Below, in pieces: positions 51,370 to 61,479 of a stretch of DNA of 64,000 nt. Position numbers and translations under genes: made by a program. The stretch is from the NCBI GenBank assembly GCA_013076295.1, contig RQOL01000628.1, positions 1 through 64,000 on the forward strand, written 5' to 3'. Origin of the DNA: Sanderia malayensis. Lineage: Eukaryota; Cnidaria; Scyphozoa; Semaeostomeae; Pelagiidae. The number at the start of each line of letters is the position of its first letter. The stretch's first letter is position 1. The notes beneath the pieces were generated by a model. The model made no database searches. It had not been told where the DNA came from and was given only the letters and a program-made list of their open reading frames with translations.

Positions 51370-52665
51370 TGTTAATATCACTGAAAACAAGCAAATGCAT
51401 GTGTAATTTACTTAGTTTCAGCTGGAATAACGTGGATTCATATGCAATTAGTGTGCAGTATTGTTAATATCACTGCAAACAAGCAAATGCATTTGTATTT
51501 TACATAGTTTCAGCTGTAATAACGTGGATTCATGTGCAATTAGTGTGCAGTAATGTTAATATCACTGAAAACAAGCAAATGCATGTGTATTTTACTTAGT
51601 TTCAGCTGTAATAACGTGGATTCATGTGCAATTAGTGTGCAATAATGTTAAGATCACTGAAAACAAGCAAATGCATTTGTATTTTACTTCGTTTCAGCTG
51701 TAATAACGTGGATTCATATGCAATTAGTGTGCAGTATTGTTAATATCAGTGCAAACAAGCAAATGCATTTGTATTTTACATAGTTTCAGCTGTAATAACG
51801 TGGATTCATGTGCAATTAGTGTGCATTAATGTTAATATCACTGAAAACAAGCAAATGCATGTGTAATTTACTGGGTTCAGCTGTAATAACTTGGATTCAT
51901 GTTCAATTAGTGTGGAGTAATGTTAATATCACTGAAACAAGCAAATGCATGTGCATTTTACTTAGTTTGAGCTGTAATAACGTGTATTCATGTGCAATTA
52001 GTGTGCAGTAAGGTCAATTTCACTGAAAACAAGCAAATTTAATTGTATTTTACTTAGTTTCAGTTGTAATAACGTGGATTCATGTGCAATTAGTCTCCAG
52101 TACTGTTAATATCACTGAAATCAAGCAAATGCATGTGTATTTTACTTAGTTTCAGCTGTAATAACGTGGATTCATGTGCAATTAGTGTGCAGTAATGTTA
52201 ATATCACTGAAAACAAGCAAATGCATGTGTATTTTACTTAGTTTCAGCTGTAATAACGTGGATTCATGTGCAATTAGTGTGCAATAATGTTAATATCACT
52301 GAAAACAAGCAAATGCATTTGTATTTTACTTCGTTTCAGCTGTAATAACGTGGATTCATATGCAATTAGTGTGCAGTATTGTTAATATCAGTGCAAACAA
52401 GCAAATGCATTTGTATTTTACATAGTTTCAGCTGTAATAACGTGGATTCATGTGCAATTAGTGTGCATTAATGTTAATATCACTGAAAACAAGCAAATGC
52501 ATGTGTAATTTACTGGGTTTCAGCTGTAATAACTTGGATTCATGTTCAATTAGTGTGGAGTAATGTTAATATCACTGAAAACAAGCAAATGCATGTGCAT
52601 TTTACTTAGTTTGAGCTGTAATAACGTGTATTCATGTGCAATTAGTGTGCAGTAAGGTCAATTCA
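51370..52665 (+). repeat. Tandem duplication of 7 monomers (644 bp)
   Basis: AGGTCAATT after GTGCAGTA is at 52,011 and 52,655, exactly 644 bp or 7 x 92. Within both units the same order appears: CAATAATG, TTACTTCGTTTCAG, TATCAGTGCAAAC, TTACATAG, TTTACTGGG, GTGGAG, GAGCTG. Marks such as TCAGTGCAAAC and CAAATTTAATTG occur only here, so the duplication is recent. No gene is present. Confidence 0.86.
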
Positions 52666-55600
52666 CTGAAAACAAGCAAATTTAATTGTATTTTACTTAG
52701 TTTCAGTTGTAATAACGTGGATTCATGTGCAATTAGTCTCCAGTAATGTTAATATCACTGAAATCAAGCAAATGCATGTGTATTTTACTTAGTTTCAGCT
52801 GTAATAACGTGGATTCGTGTGAAATTAGTGTGCAGTAATATTAATGTCACTGAAAACAAGCAAATGCATGTGCATTTTACTTAGTTTCAACTGTCATAAC
52901 GTGATTCATGTGCAATTAGTGTGCAGTAATGTTAATGTCATTGAAAACAAGCAAATGCATGTGTAATTTAGTTAGTATCAGCTGTAATAACGTGGAATCA
53001 TGTGCAATTAGTGTGCATTAATGTTAATATCACTGAAAACAAGCAAATGCATGTGTAATTTACTTAGTTTCAGCTGTAATAACGTGGATTCATATGCAAT
53101 TAGTGTGCAGTATTGTTAATATCACAGAAAACAAGCAAATGCATTTGTATCTTACTTAGTTTCAGCTGTAATAACATGGATTCATGTGCAATTAGTGTGC
53201 AGTAATGTTAATATCACTGAAAACAAGCAAATGCATCTGTAATTTACTTAGTTTCAGCTGCAATAACGTGGATTCATGTGCAATTAGTGTGCAGTAATTT
53301 TAATTTCACTGAAACAAGCAAATGCATGTGTAATTTACTTAGTTTCAGCTGTAATAACGTGGATTCATATGTAATTTGTGTGCAGTAATGTTAATATCAC
53401 TGAAAATAAGCAAATGATGTGTAATATACTTAGTTTCAGCTGTAATAACGTGGATTCATGTGCAATTAGTGTACAGTAATGTTAATGTCATTGAAAACAA
53501 GCAAATGCATGTGCAATTTACTTAGTTTCAGTTGTAGTAACGTGGATTCATGTGCAATTAGTGTGCAGTAATTTTAATTTCACTGAAAACAAGCAAATGC
53601 ATGTGTAATTTACTTAGTTTCAGCTGTAATAACGTGGATTCATATGTAATTTGTGTGCAGTAATGTTAATATCACTGAAAACAAGCAAATGCATGTGTAA
53701 TTTACTTGGTTTCAGCTGTAATAACGTGGATTCATGTACAATTAGTGTGAGTAATGTTAATATCACTGAAAAAAAGCAAATGCATGTGCATTTTACTTAG
53801 TTTGAGCTGTAATAACGTGATTCATGTGCAATTAGTGTGCAGTAAGGTCAATTTCACTGAAAACAAGCAAATTCAATTGTATTTTACTTAGTTTCAGCTG
53901 TAATAACGTGGATTCATGTGCAATTGGTCTCCAGTAATGTTAATATCACTGAAAACAAGCAAATGTATGTGTATTTTACTTAGTTTCAGCTGTAATAACG
54001 TGGATTCGTGTGAAATTAGTGTGCAGTAATATTAATATCACTGAAAACAAGCAAATGCATCTGCATTTTACTTAGTTTCAACTGTCATAACGTGGATTCA
54101 TGTGCTATTAGTGTGCAGTAATGTTAATATCACAGAAACAAGCAAATGCATTTGTATTTTACTTAGTTTTAGCTGTAACAACGTGGATTCATGTGCAATT
54201 TGTATGCAGTAATGTTAATACCACTGAAAACAAGCAAATGCATGTGTAATTTACTTAGTTTCAGCTGTAATAACGTGGATTCATGTGCAATTTGGGTGCA
54301 GTAATGTTAATATCACTGAAAACAAGCAAATGCATGTGCATTTTATTTAGTTTCAGCTGTAACAACGTGGATTCATGTGCAATTAGTGTGCAGTAATGTT
54401 ATTATCACTGAAAACAAACAAATGCATTTGTATTTTACTTTGTTTCAGCTGTAATAACATGGATTCATGTGCAATTAGTGTGCAGTAATGTTAATATCAC
54501 TGAAAACAAGCAAATGCAGGTGTTTTTTACTTAATTTCGGCTGTAACAACGTGGATGCATGTGCAATTAGTGTGCAGTAATGTTAATATCACTGAAAACA
54601 AGCAAATGCATTGTATTTTACTTAGTTTCAGCTGTAATAACGTGGATTCATGTGCAATTATTGTGCAGTAATGTTAATATCACTGAAAACAAGCAAATGT
54701 ATGTGTAATTTACTTAGTTTCAGCTGTAATAACGTGATTCATATGCAATTAGTGTGCAGTATTGTTAATATCACTGAAAACAAGCAAATGCATGTGTATT
54801 TTACTTAGTTTCAGCTGTAATAACGTGGATTCGTGTGAAATTAGTGTGCAGTAATATTAATATCACTGAAAACAAGCAAATGCATGTGCATTTTACTTAG
54901 TTTCAACTATCATAACGTGGATTCATGTGCTATTAGTGTGCAGTAATGTTAATATCACAGAAACCAAGCAAATTCATTTGTATTTTACTTAGTTTTAGCT
55001 GTAACAACGTGGATTCATGTGCAATTAGTATGCAATAATGTTAATATCACTGAAAACAAGCAAATGCATGTGTAATTTACTTAGTTTCAGCTGTAATAAC
55101 GTTGATTCATGTGCAATTTGGGTGCAGTAATGTTAATATCACTGAAAACAAGCAAATGCATGTGTAATCTACTTAGTTTCAGCTGTAATAACGTGGATTC
55201 ATGTGCAATTAGAGTGCATTAATGTTAATATCACTGAAAACAAGCAAATGCATGTGTAATTTACTTGGTTTCAGCTGTAATAACGTGGATTCATGTACAA
55301 TTAGTGTGGAGTAATGTTAATATCACTGAAAAAAAGCAAATGCATGTGCATTTTACTTAGTTTGAGCTGTAATAACGTGTATTCATGTGCAATTAGTGTG
55401 CAGTAAGGTCAATTTCACTGAAAACAAGCAAATTCAATTGTATTTTACTTAGTTTCAGCTGTAATAACGTGGATTCATGTGCAATTAGTCTCCAGTAATG
55501 TTAATATCACTGAAAACAAGCAAATGTATGTGTATTTTACTTAGTTTCAGCTGTAATAACGTGGATTCGTGTGAAATTAGTGTGCAGTAATATTAATATC

Positions 55601-56900
55601 ACTGAAAACAAGCAAATGCATCTGCATTTTACTTAGTTTCAACTGTCATAACGTGGATTCATGTGCTATTAGTGTGCAGTAATGTTAATATCACAGAAAC
55701 CAAGCAAATGCATTTGTATTTTACTTAGTTTTAGCTGTAACAACGTGGATTCATGTGCAATTTGTATGCAGTAATGTTAATACCACTGAAAACCAGCAAA
55801 TGCATGTGTAATTTACTTAGTTTCAGCTGTAATAACGTGGATTCATGTGCAATTTGGGTGCAGTAATGTTAATATCACTGAAAACAAGCAAATGCATGTG
55901 CATTTTATTTAGTTTCAGCTGTAACAACGTGGATTCATGTGCAATTAGTGTGCAGTAATGTTATTATCACTGAAAACAAACAAATGCATTTGTATTTTAC
56001 TTTGTTTCAGCTGTAATAACGTGGATTCATGTGCAATTAGTGTGCAGTAATGTTAATATCACTGGAAACAAGCAAATGCAGGTGTTTTTTACTTAGTTTC
56101 GGCTGTAACAACGTGGATGCATGTGCAATTAGTGTGCAGTAATGTTAATATCACTGAAAACAAGCAAATGCATTTGTATTTTACTTAGTTTCAGCTGTAA
56201 TAACGTGGATTCATGTGCAATTATTGTGCAGTAATGTTAATATCACTGAAAACAAGCAAATGTATGTGTAATTTACTTAGTTTCAGCTGTAATAACGTGA
56301 TTCATATGCAATTAGTGTGCAGTATTGTTAATATCACTGAAAACAAGCAAATGCATGTGTATTTTACTTAGTTTCAGCTGTAATAACGTGGATGTGTGTG
56401 AAATTAGTGTGCAGTAATATTAATATCACTGAAAACAAGCAAATGCATGTGCATTTTACTTAGTTTCAACTGTCATAACGTGGATTCATGTGCTATTAGT
56501 GTGCAGTAATGTTAATATCACAGAAACCAAGCAAATTCATTTGTATTTTACTTAGTTTTAGCTGTAACAACGTGGATTCATGTGCAATTAGTATGCAGTA
56601 ATGTTAATATCACTGAAAACAAGCAAATGCATGTGTAATTTACTTAGTTTCAGCTGTAATAACGTTGATTCATGTGCAATTGGGTGCAGTAATGTTAATA
56701 TCACTGAAAACAAGCAAATGCATGCGCATTTTAATTAGTTTCAGCTGTAACAACATGGATTCATGTGCAATTAGTGTGCAGTAATGTTATTATCACTGAA
56801 AACAAACAAATGCATTTGTATTTTACTTAGTTTCAGTTGTAATAACGTGGATTCATGTGCAATTAGTGTACAGTAATGTTAATATCACAGGAAACAAGCT
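52665..56900 (+). repeat. Insert-free satellite with a 17-monomer duplication
   Basis: CATGTACAATTAGTGTG is at 53,732 and 55,291 (1,559 bp), and CAAATGCAGGTG at 54,511 and 56,073 (1,562 bp). Both fit 17 x 92 = 1,564 less a few single-base losses, for example AACGTGATTC and GCATTGTATTTTAC. The 1,559-bp value equals that of the 36-39 kb unit only by coincidence, since no insert lies here. No gene is present. Confidence 0.82.
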
Positions 56901-56977
56901 AATGCATGTGTTTTTTACTTAGTTTCGGCTGTAACAACGTGGATGCATGTGCAATTAGTGTGCAGTAATGTTAATAT

Positions 56978-57078
56978 TCGGCATTTTGTGGGCTGCAACC
57001 ATGGGCAAACTGCACTTCTGGTTGCTGCCAAATCTCACTGCTGATTGTGGGTTTTTCGAATCATTTATGCGCAACCAA
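56978..57078 (+). pseudogene. Sec62-like fragment, insert copy 17
   Basis: The fragment is intact, 5,961 bp after copy 16 (64 x 92 + 87, minus 14 from small losses). The left monomers carry GTGTACAGTAATG and CACAGGAAACAAGC; the right has GTGTTTTAC and ATTATTGTGGAG. It is the likely parent or twin of copies 18-20. Confidence 0.85.
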
Positions 57079-57708
57079 AAATGCATTTGTGTTTTACTTA
57101 GTTTCAGCTGTAATAACGTGGATTCATGTGCAATTATTGTGGAGTAATGTTAATATCACTGAAAACAAGCAAATGTATGGGTAATTTAGTTAGTATCAGC
57201 TGTAATAACGTGGATTCATGTGCAATTAGTGTGCATTAATGTTAATATCACTGAAAACAAGCAAATGCATGTGTAATTTACTTAGTTTCAGCTGTAAAAA
57301 CGTGGATTCATATGCAATTAGTGTGCAGTATTGTTAATATCACTGCAAACAAGCAAATGCATTTGTATTTTACATAGTTTCAGCTGTAATAATGTGGATT
57401 CATGTGCAATTAGTGTGCAGTAATGTTAATATCACTGAAAACAAGCAAATGCATATGTATTTTACTTAGTTTCAGCTGTAACAACATGGATTCATGTGCA
57501 ATTAGTGTGCAGTAATGTTATTATCACTGAAAACAAACAAATGCATTTGTATTTTACTTAGTTTCAGTTGTAATAACGTGGATTCATGTGCAATTAGTGT
57601 ACAGTAATGTTAATATCACAGGAAACAAGCTAATGCATGTGTTTTTTACTTAGTTTCGGCTGTAACAACGTGGATGCATGTGCAATTAGTGTGCAGTAAT
57701 GTTAATAT

Positions 57709-57809
57709 TCGGCATTTTGTGGGCTGCAACCATGGGCAAACTGCACTTCTGGTTGCTGCCAAATCTCACTGCTGATTGTGGGTTTTTCGAATCATTTATG
57801 CGCAACCAA
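57709..57809 (+). pseudogene. Sec62-like fragment, insert copy 18
   Basis: The fragment is intact, exactly 731 bp after copy 17 (7 x 92 + 87), with the same GTACAG / CACAGG left marks and ATTATTGTGGAG right mark. Confidence 0.85.
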
Positions 57810-58255
57810 AAATGCATTTGTGTTTTACTTAGTTTCAGCTGTAATAACGTGGATTCATGTGCAATTATTGTGGAGTAATGTTAATATCACTGAAAACAAG
57901 CAAATGTATGGGTAATTTAGTTAGTTTCAGCTGTAATAACGTTGATTCATGTGCAATTCGGGTGCAGTAATGTTAATATAACTGAAAACAAGCAAATGCA
58001 TGCGCATTTTAATTAGTTTCAGCTGTAACAACATGGATTCATGTGCAATTAGTGTGCAGTAATGTTATTATCACTGAAAACAAACAAATGCATTTGTATT
58101 TTACTTAGTTTCAGTTGTAATAACGTGGATTCATGTGCAATTAGTGTACAGTAATGTTAATATCACAGGAAACAAGCTAATGCATGTGTTTTTTACTTAG
58201 TTTCGGCTGTAACAACGTGGATGCATGTGCAATTAGTGTGCAGTAATGTTAATAT

Positions 58256-58351
58256 TCGCATTTGTGGCTGCAACCATGGGCAACTGTACTTCTGGTTGCT
58301 GCCAAATCTCACTGCTGATTGTGGGTTTTCGAATCATTTATGCGCAACCAA
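58256..58351 (+). pseudogene. Sec62-like fragment, insert copy 19, five bases lost
   Basis: This copy is 547 bp after copy 18 (5 x 92 + 87). It lacks five single bases (TCGCATTTGTGGCTGC at its start, GGGCAACTG, and a shortened T run before CGAATC) and has one C to T change. The frame is destroyed. All losses shorten runs of identical bases, and the next monomer also loses a T (GTGTTTACTTAG), which looks like homopolymer consensus error. Confidence 0.83.
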
Positions 58352-61300
58352 AAATGCATTTGTGTTTACTTAGTTTCAGCTGTAATAACGTGGATTCATG
58401 TGCAATTATTGTGGAGTAATGTTAATATCACTGAAAACAAGCAAATGTATGGGTAATTTAGTTAGTATCAGCTGTAATAACGTGGATTCATGTGCAATTA
58501 GTGTGCATTAATGTTATTATCACTGAAAACAAGCAAATGCATGTGTAATTTACTTAGTTTCAGCTGTAAAAACGTGGATTCATATGCAATTAGTGTGCAG
58601 TATTGTTAATATCACTGCAAACAAGCAAATGCATTTGTATTTTACATAGTTTCAGCTGTAATAATGTGGATTCATGTGCAATTAGTGTGCAGTAATGTTA
58701 ATATCACTGAAAACAAGCAAATGCATGTGTATTTTACTTAGTTTCAGCTGTAATAACGTGGATTCATGTGCAATTAGTGTGCAATAATGTTAATATCACT
58801 GAAAACAAGCAAATGCATTTGTATTTTACTTAGTTTCAGTTGTAATAACGTGGATTCATGTGCAATTAGGGTGCAGTAATGTTAATATCACTGAAAACAA
58901 GCAACTGCATGTGCATTTTACTTAGTTTCAGCTGTAATAACGTGGATTCATGTGCAATTAGTGTGCAGTAATGTTAATATCACTGAAAACAAGCAAATGC
59001 AAGTGTAATTTACTTAGTTTCAGCTGTAATAACGTGGATTCATATGCAATTGGTGTGCAGTAATGTTAATATCAATGAAGACAAGCAAATGCATTTGTAT
59101 TTTACTTAGTTTCAGCTATAATAACGTGGATTCATGTCCAATTAGTGTGCAGTAATGTTAATATCACTGAAAATAAGCAAATGCATGTGTAATTTACTTA
59201 GTTTCAGCTGTAATAACGTGGATTCATGTGCAATTAGTGTGCAGTATTGTTAATATCAATGAAAACAAGCAAATGCATTTGTATTTTACTTAGTTTCAGC
59301 TGTAATAACGTAGATTCATGTCCAATTAGTGTGCAGTAATGTTAATATCACTGAAAATAAGCAAATGCATGTGTAATTTACTTAGTTTCAGCTGTAATAA
59401 CGTGGATTCATATGCAATTGGTGTGCAGTAATGTTAATATCACTGAAAACATGAAAATGCATGTGTAATTTACTTAGTTTCAGCTGTAATAACGTGGATT
59501 CATGTGCAACTAGTGTGCAGTAATGTTAATATCATTGAAAACAAGCAAATGCATGTGTAATCTACTTAGTTTCAGCTGTAATAACGTGGATTCATGTGCA
59601 ATTAGAGTGCATTAATGTTAATATCACTGAAAACAAGCAAATGCATGTGTAAATTACTTGGTTTCAGCTGTAATAACGTGGATTCATGTACAATTAGTGT
59701 GGAGTAATGTTAATATCACTGAAAAAAAGCAAATGCATGTGCATTTTACTTAGTTTGAGCTGTAATAACGTGTATTCATGTGCAATTAGTGTGCAGTAAG
59801 GTGAATTTCACTGAAAACAAGCAAACTCAATTGTATTTTACTTAGTTTCAGCTGTAATAACGTGGATTCATGTGCAATTAGTCTCCAGTAATGTTAATAT
59901 CACTGAAAAAAAGCAAATGTATGTGTATTTTACTTAGTTTCAGCTGTAATAACGTGGATTCGTGTGAAATTAGTGTGCAGTAATATTAATATCACTGAAA
60001 ACAAGCAAATGCATCTGCATTTTACTTAGTTTCAACTGTCATAACGTGGATTCATGTGCTATTAGTGTGCAGTAATGTTAATATCACAGAAACCAAGCAA
60101 ATGCATTTGTATTTTACTTAGTTTTAGCTGTAACAACGTGGATTCATGTGCAATTTGTATGCAGTAATGTTAATACCACTGAAAACAAGCAAATGCATGT
60201 GTAATTTACTTAGTTTCAGCTGTAATAACGTGGATTCACTTGCAATTTGGGTGCAGTAATGTTAATATCACTGAAAACAAGCAAATGCATGTGCATTTTA
60301 TTTAGTTTCAGCTGTAACAACGTGGATTCATGTGCAATTAGTGTGCAGTAATGTTATTATCACTGAAAACAAACAAATGCATTTGTATTTTACTTTGTTT
60401 CAGCTGTAATAACGTGGATTCATGTGCAATTAGTGTGCAGTAATGTTAATAGCACTGGAAACAAGCAAATGCAGGTGTTTTTTACTTAGTTTCGGCTGTA
60501 ACAACGTGGATGCATGTGCAATTAGTGTGCAGTAATGTTAATATCACTGAAAACAAGCAAATGCATTTGTATTTTACTTAGTTTCAGCTGTAATAACGTG
60601 GATTCATGTGCAATTATTGTGCAGTAATGTTAATATCACTGAAAACAAGCAAATGTATGTGTAATTTACTTAGTTTCAGCTGTAATAACGTGATTCATAT
60701 GCAATTAGTGTGCAGTATTGTTAATATCACTGAAAACAAGCAAATGCATGTGTATTTTACTTAGTTTCAGCTGTAATAACGTGGATTCGTGTGAAATTAG
60801 TGTGCAGTAATATTAATATCACTGAAAACAAGCAAATGCATGTGCATTTTACTTAGTTTCAACTGTCATAACGTGGATTCATGTGCTATTAGTGTGCAGT
60901 AATGTTAATATCACAGAAACCAAGCAAATTCATTTGTATTTTACTTAGTTTTAGCTGTAACAACGTGGATTCATGTGCAATTAGTATGCAGTAATGTTAA
61001 TATCACTGAAAACAAGCAAATGCATGTGTAATTTACTTAGTTTCAGCTGTAATAACGTTGATTCATGTGCAATTTGGCTGCAGTAATGTTAATATCACTG
61101 AAAACAAGCAAATGCATGCGCATTTTAATTAGTTTCAGCTGTAACAACATGGATTCATGTGCAATTAGTGTGCAGTAATGTTATTATCACTGAAAACAAA
61201 CAAATGCATTTGTATTTTACTTAGTTTCAGTTGTAATAACGTGGATTCATGTGCAATTAGTGTACAGTAATGTTAATATCACAGGAAACAAGCTAATGCA

Positions 61301-61371
61301 TGTGTTTTTTACTTAGTTTCGGCTGTAACAACGTGGATGCATGTGCAATTAGTGTGCAGTAATGTTAATAT

Positions 61372-61472
61372 TCGGCATTTTGTGGGCTGCAACCATGGGC
61401 AAACTGCACTTCTGGTTGCTGCCAAATCTCACTGCTGATTGTGGGTTTTTCGAATCATTTATGCGCAACCAA
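61372..61472 (+). pseudogene. Sec62-like fragment, insert copy 20
   Basis: The fragment is intact, 3,116 bp after copy 19 (33 x 92 + 87, minus 7). Its flanks are those of copy 17 except that the right monomer reads ATTATTGTGCAG. It lies 4,394 bp from copy 17 as part of the long duplication. Confidence 0.85.
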
Positions 61473-61479
61473 AAATGCA

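Larger units (their letters stand above)
47267..51380 (+). repeat. Dense insert cluster with 1,191-bp units
   Basis: Five inserts start at 47,267, 48,456, 48,819, 50,010 and 51,017. The gaps are 1,189 (1,191 minus two single-base losses near 47,503 and 48,205), 363, 1,191 and 1,007 bp. These equal 92n+87 with n = 12, 3, 12 and 10. Shared private marks between units include AAACAAGAAAATGCAAGTG, TTAGTTCCAGC and GTATTGGTAATATC. The third unit lacks some of these because two to four monomers were exchanged. No gene is present. Confidence 0.88.

Noticed and set aside
51829..52011. 60-codon open frame on the + strand
   Set aside because: It is pure satellite, opened by single-base losses (CTGGGTTCAG near 51,871 and CTGAAACAAG near 51,934).
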